DNA of 16,948 bases from Lachnospiraceae bacterium UBA3711 (GTDB lineage Bacteria > Bacillota > Clostridia > Lachnospirales > Lachnospiraceae): assembly GCA_002371345.1 (NCBI GenBank), contig DFHY01000036.1, positions 1 through 16,948 of the forward strand. Direction: 5' to 3'. Of the stretch, positions 8,392-14,422 are shown one piece after another (the first letter of the stretch is position 1; each line of letters opens with the position of its first letter). The notes under the pieces are model-generated. The model did not search any database. It saw nothing but the letters and a program-made list of their open reading frames with translations, and was not told the origin of the DNA. A program made the translations under genes and the position numbers.

Positions 8392-8408
8392 TTGTATATA
8401 ATATACAA
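8392..8408. promoter_or_regulatory. 17-base perfect palindrome overlapping a TATAAT box, possible operator/promoter
   Basis: TTGTATATAATATACAA has two 8-base arms around a single A, and it contains TATAAT at 8397-8402. It sits about 190 bases upstream of the binding-protein gene. No good -35 box lies 16-18 bases before this TATAAT, which is common for activator-dependent promoters such as those controlled by AraC proteins. A dimeric repressor bound here would cover the -10 box. It could be an operator for a second regulator (sites with GTATAC-like arms are typical of GntR-type proteins) rather than for the AraC protein. Confidence 0.4.
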
Positions 8409-8548
8409 AACGACGCAATTAAAAAAGAGCATAAAGCAAGAATTAAAAAATAGATGACAACAATTATGAAGAGTGTGAGGGCATAATCTGATATGTTGGA
8501 CTCATCAAAAAGTGAACTATGTGTTCCGGGAAGAAGGAGCACGGGTTT

Positions 8549-8567
8549 TCCGGCAGGATCTGCCGGA
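8549..8567 (+). promoter_or_regulatory. Leader hairpin just upstream of the binding-protein ribosome site
   Basis: TCCGGCAG (8549-8556) and CTGCCGGA (8560-8567) form a perfect 8-bp stem with a three-base loop. The stem ends about 12 bases before AGGAGGA at 8579-8585. No T-run follows, so it is not a terminator. It could stabilise the 5' end of a highly expressed transcript or affect ribosome access. Confidence 0.45.
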
Positions 8568-8589
8568 GATTTCCGAAAAGGAGGAAGCT

Positions 8590-9876
8590 ATGAAGAGAAA
8601 AGTTATGTCAGTCATGCTGTCCGTATCTATGGCAGCCGGCCTGCTGGCGTCAGTCCCGATGACTGCCGGCGCTGAGGAAGTACAGGAGATCACCTGGATG
8701 TTCTGGGACGATCTGGAAGCTTCGGAAGATAACATCACCAAGGGCTTCAAGGAAGTGATCGACCGCTTCAACGAGGATTATGACGGAGTGTACCATGTGA
8801 CCCCGATCACCACCACGCTGGAGGAGTATTATACACAGCTGAATGCTCTGGTAGACGCGGACGAGACCCCGGATGTGTTCATCGTCAGCCCCGGCCCGAA
8901 CCTGACAGACTATGTGGCGCCCGGCGTCGCGGCTCCGCTGGATGAGTATCTTGAGGAAGACGGCTGGAAGGATACCTTCTCGAGTGACGCGGTATTCGCG
9001 CAGCAGACCTACGACGGACAGATCTACGCGGTTCCGCTGAACATCGCGGCTGCCTGCGTGTTCTACAACAAGGAGATCTTCGAGGAGGCAGGAGTAGAGG
9101 TTCCGGAGACTTACGACGAGCTGCTCGAGGTCTGCGCGGCGATTAAGGATGCCGGTTACACGCCGATTACCATCAGCGCCGGTACCGCATGGTGCCTGTC
9201 AATGCTTGCCGGTTACCTCTGCGACAGAGAGGGTGTTGACCTTGACGCCATCAACTCCGGCGAAGAGAGCTGGGTCAATGACAAGACGATCGCGGCAGGC
9301 GAGAAGCTTCTTGAGCTGAGCCAGTACTTCCAGGAGACCGCTGCCGGCGATTCCAACGATGACGCGACAGCTGCCCTGTACTTCGAGGAAGCTGCTATCC
9401 TGATTCAGGGTTCCTGGGCTATCGGCCAGATGAACGGCGCGAACCCCGACTTTGAAGAGAAGTGCGGCGTGTTCCAGTTCCCGGCAATCGAGGGAGGAAA
9501 TGATCCTAACAGAGTCATCGCGAAGTCTGATTCCCTGGCTATGAGCTCCAGCACCGAGTCTCCGGAAGCTTGCATCGCTCTGATGAAGTACTTCACCGAT
9601 GATGAGGCGCAGAGATATACCGCGGAAGTCGGCGGCAAGATTCCGGTTACCAATGTTGAGTATGATGTTTCTGTAGCTCCGGCACAGCTGGCGGATGTCA
9701 TGGATATCTTCTCGAACGCTACAGGTACCTTCGGATTCTACAATGAGTCGCTGGTTTCCTCTGACGCGGGCGCGGAGTTCGACAACGAGATGGTTGCTAT
9801 CTTCCAGCAGGAGAAGACTCCGGAAGAAGCCTTCCAGGCTGTGGAAGACTGGTATGTTGAGGAAGGATACAGGTAA
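8590..9876 (+). CDS. Extracellular sugar-binding protein of a CUT1 ABC transporter
   Basis: The 428-residue protein is a family 1 solute-binding protein of the MalE/UgpB type, which captures an oligosaccharide outside the cell and delivers it to the two permeases encoded next. The N-terminus is a signal peptide: MKRK, a hydrophobic stretch to about residue 22, and a likely signal peptidase I site after TAGA (residue 28). There is no lipobox cysteine, unusual for a Gram-positive binding protein. Mature-protein features fit the family: ITWMFWDD near the start, TTTLEEYYTQLNALVDADETPDVF, and the VPLNIAAACVFYNKEIFEEAGVEVPETYDELLE segment typical of CUT1 proteins. ATG 8590 is chosen for its AAAGGAGGAAG ribosome site; upstream in-frame starts add non-signal sequence. 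Codons ending in C are more frequent than in neighbours, suggesting strong expression. A hairpin follows the gene. Confidence 0.94.
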   Translation: MKRKVMSVMLSVSMAAGLLASVPMTAGAEEVQEITWMFWDDLEASEDNITKGFKEVIDRFNEDYDGVYHVTPITTTLEEYYTQLNALVDADETPDVFIVSPGPNLTDYVAPGVAAPLDEYLEEDGWKDTFSSDAVFAQQTYDGQIYAVPLNIAAACVFYNKEIFEEAGVEVPETYDELLEVCAAIKDAGYTPITISAGTAWCLSMLAGYLCDREGVDLDAINSGEESWVNDKTIAAGEKLLELSQYFQETAAGDSNDDATAALYFEEAAILIQGSWAIGQMNGANPDFEEKCGVFQFPAIEGGNDPNRVIAKSDSLAMSSSTESPEACIALMKYFTDDEAQRYTAEVGGKIPVTNVEYDVSVAPAQLADVMDIFSNATGTFGFYNESLVSSDAGAEFDNEMVAIFQQEKTPEEAFQAVEDWYVEEGYR

Positions 9877-9921
9877 GATTACCTGATGCATATCTTTTGA
9901 TAAATAGATTGGTCCAAAGGT

Positions 9922-9943
9922 GGGACTGCCTTCGGGCAGTCCC
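9922..9943 (+). terminator. UUCG-capped intercistronic hairpin between binding protein and permease genes
   Basis: GGGACTGCC (9922-9930) and GGCAGTCCC (9935-9943) form a perfect 9-bp stem capped by TTCG with a C-G closing pair, the hyperstable cUUCGg tetraloop. The following CTTCTTTA is only a weak T-run, so this looks like a partial terminator or a 3' mRNA stabiliser. Such elements let the binding protein be made in excess over the permeases in many sugar ABC operons. Confidence 0.75.
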
Positions 9944-9986
9944 CTTCTTTATCCCAAAACGGGGTAAGTATCAGGAGAAAGATGTT

Positions 9987-10886
9987 ATGGATAAACTCTT
10001 AAGAGATAAAAAAGCCATTATCCTGTTTGTCGCGCCGGCGCTGATTCTGTTTACGGTGGTGCTGTTCATCCCGATCGGTACATCGTTCTATTACGCTCTG
10101 TGCGATTACGACAAAACGACGCGCAGCTATTCCTTTATCGGTTTTGGTAATTTCATAAAGCTGGCAAAGGATCCTACGATGCGCATAGCATTGAAGAACT
10201 CGCTGTTCTTCCTGGTATTCTCCTGCGTATCGCAGCTGATTATGGGTCTGCTGCTCGCGGCACTTCTGACGAATATTACGAAGGGAAGAAACGTGTTCAA
10301 GAATGTCATTTACCTTCCCTGCGTTCTGTCCTCTGCGGCTCTCGGCCTTCTGTGGGCGTTCCTGTTCCATGCGAAGGTAGGTATCAACAACCTGCTTGCA
10401 AACTTCGGGATTCAGGGCCCGGCATGGCTGTATTCGACCTCGGGGTTTATTACCCTGCCGATGTGGGTTATCGCGTTTGTATCCCTGTGGCAGTATGTCG
10501 GCCAGTCAATGATGCTCTACATGGCGCAGATATCCGGCATCAATAAGTCTCTCTACGAGGCTTCATACATTGACGGCGCCAGCAAGGTGAAGGCGTTTCG
10601 CTATATTACACTTCCGCTCGTCAAGCCGATGATCGGAACGGCGATGAGCCTGAACGCGATCGGTTCCCTTAAGTTTTTTGATCTGATCTATTCGATGCTC
10701 GGTGATAAGACCGAGAACCTGAAGATGGATGTTCTGGCTACTTATCTGTACAGAACAGGTTTCTCAAGCAAGGGAGGGAACCATTACGGGAAGGCGAGCG
10801 CCATCGGAGTTATCCTTGTTGTTCTGTGTCTGCTGGCAACGGGCATTATCAACAAGTTGTTCAAGACAGAGAATTATGAGATGTAA
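9987..10886 (+). CDS. CUT1 sugar ABC transporter permease (MalF/UgpA type)
   Basis: The 299-residue membrane protein has about six transmembrane helices (near 12-35, 73-95, 106-127, 156-180, 213-235 and 270-290). The cytoplasmic EAA loop is YEASYIDGASKVKAFRYITL (190-209), which docks on the ATPase subunit. The sequence FIGFGNFIKL near 50-59 is typical of the first periplasmic loop in this family. With the next permease it forms the heterodimeric channel for the sugar brought by the 8590-9876 protein. ATG 9987 is chosen because AGGAGAAAG lies at 9972-9980. An upstream in-frame start at 9897 would cross the hairpin and lacks a ribosome site. No ATPase gene is present in the operon, so a shared MsmX/MsmK-like subunit encoded elsewhere is expected. 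Confidence 0.95.
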   Translation: MDKLLRDKKAIILFVAPALILFTVVLFIPIGTSFYYALCDYDKTTRSYSFIGFGNFIKLAKDPTMRIALKNSLFFLVFSCVSQLIMGLLLAALLTNITKGRNVFKNVIYLPCVLSSAALGLLWAFLFHAKVGINNLLANFGIQGPAWLYSTSGFITLPMWVIAFVSLWQYVGQSMMLYMAQISGINKSLYEASYIDGASKVKAFRYITLPLVKPMIGTAMSLNAIGSLKFFDLIYSMLGDKTENLKMDVLATYLYRTGFSSKGGNHYGKASAIGVILVVLCLLATGIINKLFKTENYEM

Positions 10887-10903
10887 GGGGGAGGAGAGGA
10901 AAG

Positions 10904-11752
10904 ATGAATAGAACGGCTGAAAATGAAAAACCGATAAAAATCTCCACCATACTGATCTACGTTTTCTTCTGCTTTATGATGGTGCTTTACCTGGCACCGC
11001 TGTTCTGGATCGGCATGACTTCACTGAAAACAAGGGCAGAGATCTACAAGTCTCCGTTTGGATGGCCTGAGGCCTTTCAGTGGGGAAACTATGCTGTGGC
11101 GTGGAAAGCCGGCAAGCTTGGCATTGCCATGCTGAACTCGCTGTTTGTGTGTGTTGTCACACTGATCCTGACCATGATCATAGGCTCTATGGCTGCATTC
11201 GCCATAGCAAGACTGAAGTGGAAGCTTTCAGGAGCCGCGATGATCTACATCATGATAGGCATGATGATTCCGGTCCACTGCGTCCTGATTCCGCTGTTTG
11301 TGCGTTTCGCGGGTATCGGACTTAACAATAACCTGTGGGGACTGATCCTTCCGTACCTGACATTTTCCCTGCCAACCTGTGTGTTCATCATGTCAGGCTT
11401 CTTCCGAAGTATACCTAATGAGCTTCTGGAATCCGCCTGCATGGACGGCTGCACGATCTATCAGATCTTCTTCAGGATCTGTTTTCCGCTGGCGAGAACA
11501 GGACTCTTTGTCACCGGCCTGATGACCTTTATCGGAAACTGGAATGAACTGCTGCTGGCTCTGGTATTTGTCTCTGATGATATGAAGAAGACGCTGCCGG
11601 TTGCACTGACGAAGTTCGTTACTCCATATCAGACCAATTATGACAAGATGTTTCCCGCGATAATGATAGCGATCATTCCGACCATTGTCGTGTACTGCCT
11701 CTTCAGCAATCAGATCGTTGACGGTCTGACAACTGGCGCGGTTAAGGGATAA
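10904..11752 (+). CDS. CUT1 sugar ABC transporter permease (MalG/UgpE type)
   Basis: The 282-residue protein is the second permease. Helices are visible near 13-35, 75-102, 112-133, 144-166, 200-222 and 250-270. The EAA loop is ESACMDGCTIYQIFFRICFP (176-195), and the C-terminus TTGAVKG matches the common ending of this subfamily. The PHCVLIPLF-type segment in helix 3 (123-132) is also characteristic. The gene starts 17 bases after the first permease, behind a GGGGGAGGAGAGGAAAG ribosome site, so the two are made together. The channel substrate is inferred only from the neighbouring GH3 enzyme: probably a xylo- or gluco-oligosaccharide. Confidence 0.95.
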   Translation: MNRTAENEKPIKISTILIYVFFCFMMVLYLAPLFWIGMTSLKTRAEIYKSPFGWPEAFQWGNYAVAWKAGKLGIAMLNSLFVCVVTLILTMIIGSMAAFAIARLKWKLSGAAMIYIMIGMMIPVHCVLIPLFVRFAGIGLNNNLWGLILPYLTFSLPTCVFIMSGFFRSIPNELLESACMDGCTIYQIFFRICFPLARTGLFVTGLMTFIGNWNELLLALVFVSDDMKKTLPVALTKFVTPYQTNYDKMFPAIMIAIIPTIVVYCLFSNQIVDGLTTGAVKG

Positions 11753-11787
11753 TACTGGAATTAATACAGATGCGCAGAGGTGAGTAT

Positions 11788-13911
11788 ATGAATAGAGAGC
11801 AAGCAAGAATACGCGCCGAAGAGCTCGTCTCAAAGATGACCGTGGCGGAAAAAATGAGCCAGCTGCGGTATGATTCTCCAGAGATTGCCAGGCTGGGAAT
11901 ACCTGCATATAACTGGTGGAACGAGGGCCTGCACGGTGTCGCCAGGGCGGGAAGCGCGACCAGCTTTCCTCAGGCGATCGGCATGGGAGCGACATTTGAC
12001 GAAGAACTGATCGGACAGATCGGTGATGTGATCGCGACTGAAGGAAGAGCGAAGTACAATGCCTACAGCGCATTTGGAGACAGGGACATATACAAAGGAC
12101 TGACGTTCTGGTCCCCGAATGTCAATATCTTCAGGGATCCCAGATGGGGAAGGGGCCAGGAAACATACGGAGAGGATCCGTATCTGACCGGGACTCTGGG
12201 AGTGGCGTTCGTAAAAGGGCTTCAGGGTGACGGAGAATATCTCAAGGCCGCCGCGTGCGCGAAACACTTCGCGGTCCACTCAGGTCCGGAGGCTATACGC
12301 CACAGCTTTGACGCGAAGGCGGACAGAAAGGACATGGCGGAGACCTATCTCCCGGCTTTCCGCAGGCTTGTCGAGGAAGCGGACGTCGAGGCGGTGATGG
12401 GATGCTACAACAGAGTCAATGGAGAACCGGCGTGCGGAAGCAGGACCCTGCTCGGGGATATCCTGCGGGGGACATGGAAGTTCAAGGGGCATGTGGTATC
12501 TGACTGCTGGGCGATCGCGGACTTCCACCTTCATCACCATGTGACGCAGGATGCCGAGCACAGCGCGGCACTGGCTATCAATGAAGGGTGTGACCTGAAC
12601 TGCGGCAGCACATATCAGGTTCTTCCGGATGCATTCAGCGAGGGGCTGATATCAGAGGAACGTATCACAGAAGCCGCGGTGAGGCTGTTCACTACCAGGT
12701 TCCTGCTCGGTCTCTTCGATGAGACTGAATATGACGATATTCCATACAGCGTTGTCGAGTGCGCGGAACATCTCGCTCTTGCGCAGCGCTGCGCGGAGGA
12801 ATCGATAGTCCTTCTGAAAAATGACGGAGTCCTTCCTCTTGACCTGAGTGCAGTCCGCACCCTCGGAGTGGTCGGGCCGAACGCGGATTCAAGAGCTGCC
12901 CTCATAGGAAACTACCACGGAACCAGCAGTGAGTACATCACGGTTCTGGAAGGTCTTCGCCGTGTGCTCCCTGATGATGTCCGGATACTGTATTCAGAAG
13001 GATGTGCGCTTAACGCTGACAGGGTAGAGCATCTTGCCTATGAAAATGACCGTCTGAGTGAGGCGATGATCGTGACCAGCCAGTCTGACGTGACGATCGT
13101 GGTTGTCGGGCTTAACGAGACTCTGGAAGGAGAGGAGGGCGACACCGGAAACAGTGCCGCGTCCGGTGACAAGACAGATCTGTCCCTCCCGGGATCGCAG
13201 CAGGCGCTTCTGGCCGCTGTCGCGCAGCAGGCAAGAGAGGATGGAAAGAAGACGGTTCTGTGCCTGATGGCAGGCAGTGATCTCGACCTGTCATATGCGG
13301 CTGAGAACTATGATGCGGTCCTGATGCTCTGGTATCCCGGGGCGAGAGGCGGCCTTGCGGCGGCAAGAGTACTGGCAGGAGAGGCATCGCCGTCCGGAAA
13401 ACTGGATGTAACTTTCTATGATCCGGGCCGTCCGCTCCCCGAATTCACTGATTATTCGATGAAGGACCGTACCTACAGATATCTTGGTGGAAAGCCGCAG
13501 TACCCGTTCGGGTATGGTCTGACATACGCGGATGTGGAAGTGAAAGAGGCTGAGATAGTGAGCGAACTGAAGACACCGGAGGATAGGAAGCTGTCGATGC
13601 GGGTGACGTACGCCAACGGCAGCCCTGTCGGGACTCTGGACGTCATACAGGTATATGTTGATGCCGCGGATTCACCTTACAGAACACCGAATCCAAGGCT
13701 GTGCGGCTTCCTGAAGGTAAACGCTCCCGCGCACTGCGTGGAGGAGTGCGTGATCCGGCTGGACGAGGATACACTGAAGGTTGTAGATGATGAAGGAGAG
13801 CGGGTATCAGGCGGAGGAAGGTATGTGTTCTACGTATCTACATCCGGCCCGGATGCGAGAAGCCGTGAACTGACCGGAAAGGAACCGGTAAAAATCGAAC
13901 TTGTTCAGTAA
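11788..13911 (+). CDS. Family GH3 beta-xylosidase/beta-glucosidase (normal domain order)
   Basis: The 707-residue enzyme has the usual GH3 order: TIM barrel (about 1-310), alpha/beta sandwich (about 335-560) and fibronectin-III-like domain (about 605-705). Barrel motifs are YNWWNEGLHGVAR, FWSPNVNIFRDPRWGRGQE (107-125), GEDP (128-131), AKHF (K159-H160) and VVSDCWAI with nucleophile D239. The sandwich carries GLNETLEGEEGD (441-452), where the acid/base Glu (E447, E449 or E450) should lie. YNWWNE and the SPN-NIFRDPRWGRGQET pattern are shared with beta-xylosidase/alpha-arabinofuranosidase members, so a xylosidic substrate is favoured but a glucosidic one is possible. There is no signal peptide; it is cytoplasmic and trims the sugars imported by the preceding transporter. 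ATG 11788 follows AGAGGTGAG; an in-frame ATG at 11770 lacks a ribosome site. It is the last gene of the operon. Confidence 0.95.
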   Translation: MNREQARIRAEELVSKMTVAEKMSQLRYDSPEIARLGIPAYNWWNEGLHGVARAGSATSFPQAIGMGATFDEELIGQIGDVIATEGRAKYNAYSAFGDRDIYKGLTFWSPNVNIFRDPRWGRGQETYGEDPYLTGTLGVAFVKGLQGDGEYLKAAACAKHFAVHSGPEAIRHSFDAKADRKDMAETYLPAFRRLVEEADVEAVMGCYNRVNGEPACGSRTLLGDILRGTWKFKGHVVSDCWAIADFHLHHHVTQDAEHSAALAINEGCDLNCGSTYQVLPDAFSEGLISEERITEAAVRLFTTRFLLGLFDETEYDDIPYSVVECAEHLALAQRCAEESIVLLKNDGVLPLDLSAVRTLGVVGPNADSRAALIGNYHGTSSEYITVLEGLRRVLPDDVRILYSEGCALNADRVEHLAYENDRLSEAMIVTSQSDVTIVVVGLNETLEGEEGDTGNSAASGDKTDLSLPGSQQALLAAVAQQAREDGKKTVLCLMAGSDLDLSYAAENYDAVLMLWYPGARGGLAAARVLAGEASPSGKLDVTFYDPGRPLPEFTDYSMKDRTYRYLGGKPQYPFGYGLTYADVEVKEAEIVSELKTPEDRKLSMRVTYANGSPVGTLDVIQVYVDAADSPYRTPNPRLCGFLKVNAPAHCVEECVIRLDEDTLKVVDDEGERVSGGGRYVFYVSTSGPDARSRELTGKEPVKIELVQ

Positions 13912-13953
13912 AAAAACGATCAGTACAGATAACATATCTGCAAATAGAATAAT

Positions 13954-13977
13954 TTTCGTGAAATAGTTTCGTAAAAT
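13954..13977. repeat. Two direct repeats TTTCGTnAAAT just upstream of the RNA promoter
   Basis: TTTCGTGAAAT (from 13954) and TTTCGTAAAAT (from 13967) lie 13 bases apart, and the second ends five bases before the -35 box at 13982. Placement suggests an activator or repressor site for the promoter, but two copies in AT-rich DNA could be chance. Confidence 0.3.
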
Positions 13978-13981
13978 TTAG

Positions 13982-14009
13982 TTGATAATTGCGGGATTGC
14001 TGTTATAAT
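13982..14009 (+). promoter_or_regulatory. Sigma-A type promoter for the candidate RNA at 14016
   Basis: TTGATA (13982-13987) and TATAAT (14004-14009) are separated by 16 bases, five and six matches to consensus. Transcription should begin near G14016, exactly where the foldable RNA begins. Confidence 0.7.
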
Positions 14010-14015
14010 GACTTT

Positions 14016-14151
14016 GGGTGGGATAAAAACACAGACAGCCGCCTGAAGCAATGCTTCGAGTGCCGATTTGATGTAGGGGTGCAGCAAATAGAAACGTGGA
14101 TTCCACCTGCGGTCCGGCGAGGGACGACAAGTCCCCGCCGGGCCGTTTTTT
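14016..14151 (+). ncRNA. Candidate structured RNA of about 136 nt, own promoter and terminator, unknown family
   Basis: The predicted start at G14016 begins GGGTGGGAT (14016-14024), which pairs with ATTCCACCT (14100-14108) in nine consecutive pairs including two G-U. Inside, GAAGC (14045-14049) and GCTTC (14053-14057) form a small hairpin. A strong intrinsic terminator follows directly at 14110-14151. Closure of the 5' end onto sequence just before the terminator is what a compact small RNA, or the aptamer-plus-terminator of a leader, would show. I do not recognise it: it lacks the visible signatures of 6S RNA, SRP RNA, tmRNA, T-box, SAM, TPP, FMN, cobalamin or cyclic-dinucleotide riboswitches. 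No reading frame of note lies in it. The downstream YitT gene begins 271 bases after the T-run, so both free-RNA and leader roles are open. Confidence 0.5.
14110..14151 (+). terminator. Strong Rho-independent terminator
   Basis: The arms 14110-14125 and 14131-14145 form a 15-bp GC-rich stem with one G-U pair and a bulged A at 14120, a five-base loop (GACAA), and six T residues at 14146-14151. It ends the candidate RNA and would also stop read-through from the upstream GH3 operon, which has no closer terminator. Confidence 0.88.
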
Positions 14152-14187
14152 CTCACTCATGAAGCCACGGCAACCGGCAGTTACAAT

Positions 14188-14212
14188 CAACGTCAAAAGA
14201 ATTTTGACGTTG
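14188..14212. repeat. Perfect 11-bp inverted repeat, possible operator
   Basis: CAACGTCAAAA (14188-14198) and TTTTGACGTTG (14202-14212) are exact reverse complements around GAA. The right arm overlaps a TTGACA at 14210-14215, which could be a -35 box, though no good -10 follows at 16-18 bases. No T-run follows, so it is not a terminator. It lies 211 bases before the YitT gene. Confidence 0.55.
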
Positions 14213-14232
14213 ACAATAAAGCCTCCAATTTA

Positions 14233-14284
14233 CTGCCCGCCCCCGCTGATGGGCACCTGTGGGAGTGTGCGGGACGCTGGGCAG
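14233..14284 (+). other. GC-rich foldable element upstream of the YitT gene
   Basis: Nested arms are visible: CTGCCC (14233-14238) with GGGCAG (14279-14284), CCCGC (14242-14246) with GCGGG (14269-14273), and GCAC (14253-14256) with GTGT (14265-14268) around an eight-base loop CTGTGGGA. The result is a long interrupted stem with internal loops, the style of a structured leader RNA. No known class is recognised and no promoter is clear. Confidence 0.4.
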
Positions 14285-14352
14285 TGAACAGCAGCAAACA
14301 GTATGACAGAGTTTTGAATTTCACTTGAGATAGTGTAAAAATGCCCGGCGGA

Positions 14353-14361
14353 TGGTATGAT
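14353..14361 (+). promoter_or_regulatory. Possible extended -10 promoter for the YitT gene
   Basis: TGGTATGAT is an extended -10 motif (TG-N-TATGAT) 62 bases before the chosen YitT start. No matching -35 box is visible at the usual distance, so the call is weak. Confidence 0.3.
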
Positions 14362-14422
14362 AACAGTATCAGGTTTGTGCTCGGTTATTACACGGCATTC
14401 TGCTTTGGAAGGAGTTTACTGC

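Larger units (their letters stand above)
8118..8589. other. Divergent intergenic region between the AraC gene and the sugar ABC operon
   Basis: These 472 bases hold no convincing gene. The part from about 8220 to 8470 is markedly AT-rich compared with the flanking genes and holds the candidate promoters and palindromes listed separately. The part from about 8490 to 8589 would be leader RNA of the ABC operon and includes a hairpin just before the ribosome site. Short frames that extend the binding protein upstream are not believed, because a clear ribosome site and signal peptide start lie at 8578-8590. Confidence 0.7.
13912..14422. other. Gene-free region between the GH3 operon and the YitT gene
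   Basis: These 511 bases contain no convincing protein gene. The first 70 bases are AT-rich. The remainder carries the promoter, candidate RNA, terminator, inverted repeat and foldable element listed separately. Confidence 0.7.

Noticed and set aside
8512..8589. Upstream in-frame extension of the binding protein
   Set aside because: It would place 26 charged residues before the signal peptide, and AGGAGGA with a proper spacing is found only before ATG 8590.
9199..9891. 230-residue minus-strand open frame opposite the binding-protein gene
   Set aside because: It is a shadow of the strongly biased codons of the real gene, with no recognisable family.
9897..9986. Upstream in-frame extension of the first permease
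   Set aside because: It would read through the UUCG hairpin and lacks a ribosome site; AGGAGAAAG precedes ATG 9987.
11393..12073. 226-residue minus-strand frame spanning the permease/GH3 junction
   Set aside because: It crosses two well-supported genes, has a Ser/Arg/His-rich composition and no motif.
13926..13940. CAGATA/TATCTG inverted repeat as terminator of the GH3 operon
   Set aside because: The stem is only six AT-rich pairs and no T-run follows; the strong terminator at 14110-14151 is the likelier stop.
14101..14145. Resemblance of the GC-rich stem to a ZTP or guanidine riboswitch
   Set aside because: CCGCCGGGC is shared by chance with ZTP-type motifs, but the required partner segments are not present and the stem is fully explained as a terminator.
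14096..14287. 63-residue plus-strand open frame in the intergenic region
   Set aside because: It reads through the terminator stem, has no ribosome site and a low-information composition; RNA structure explains the sequence better.
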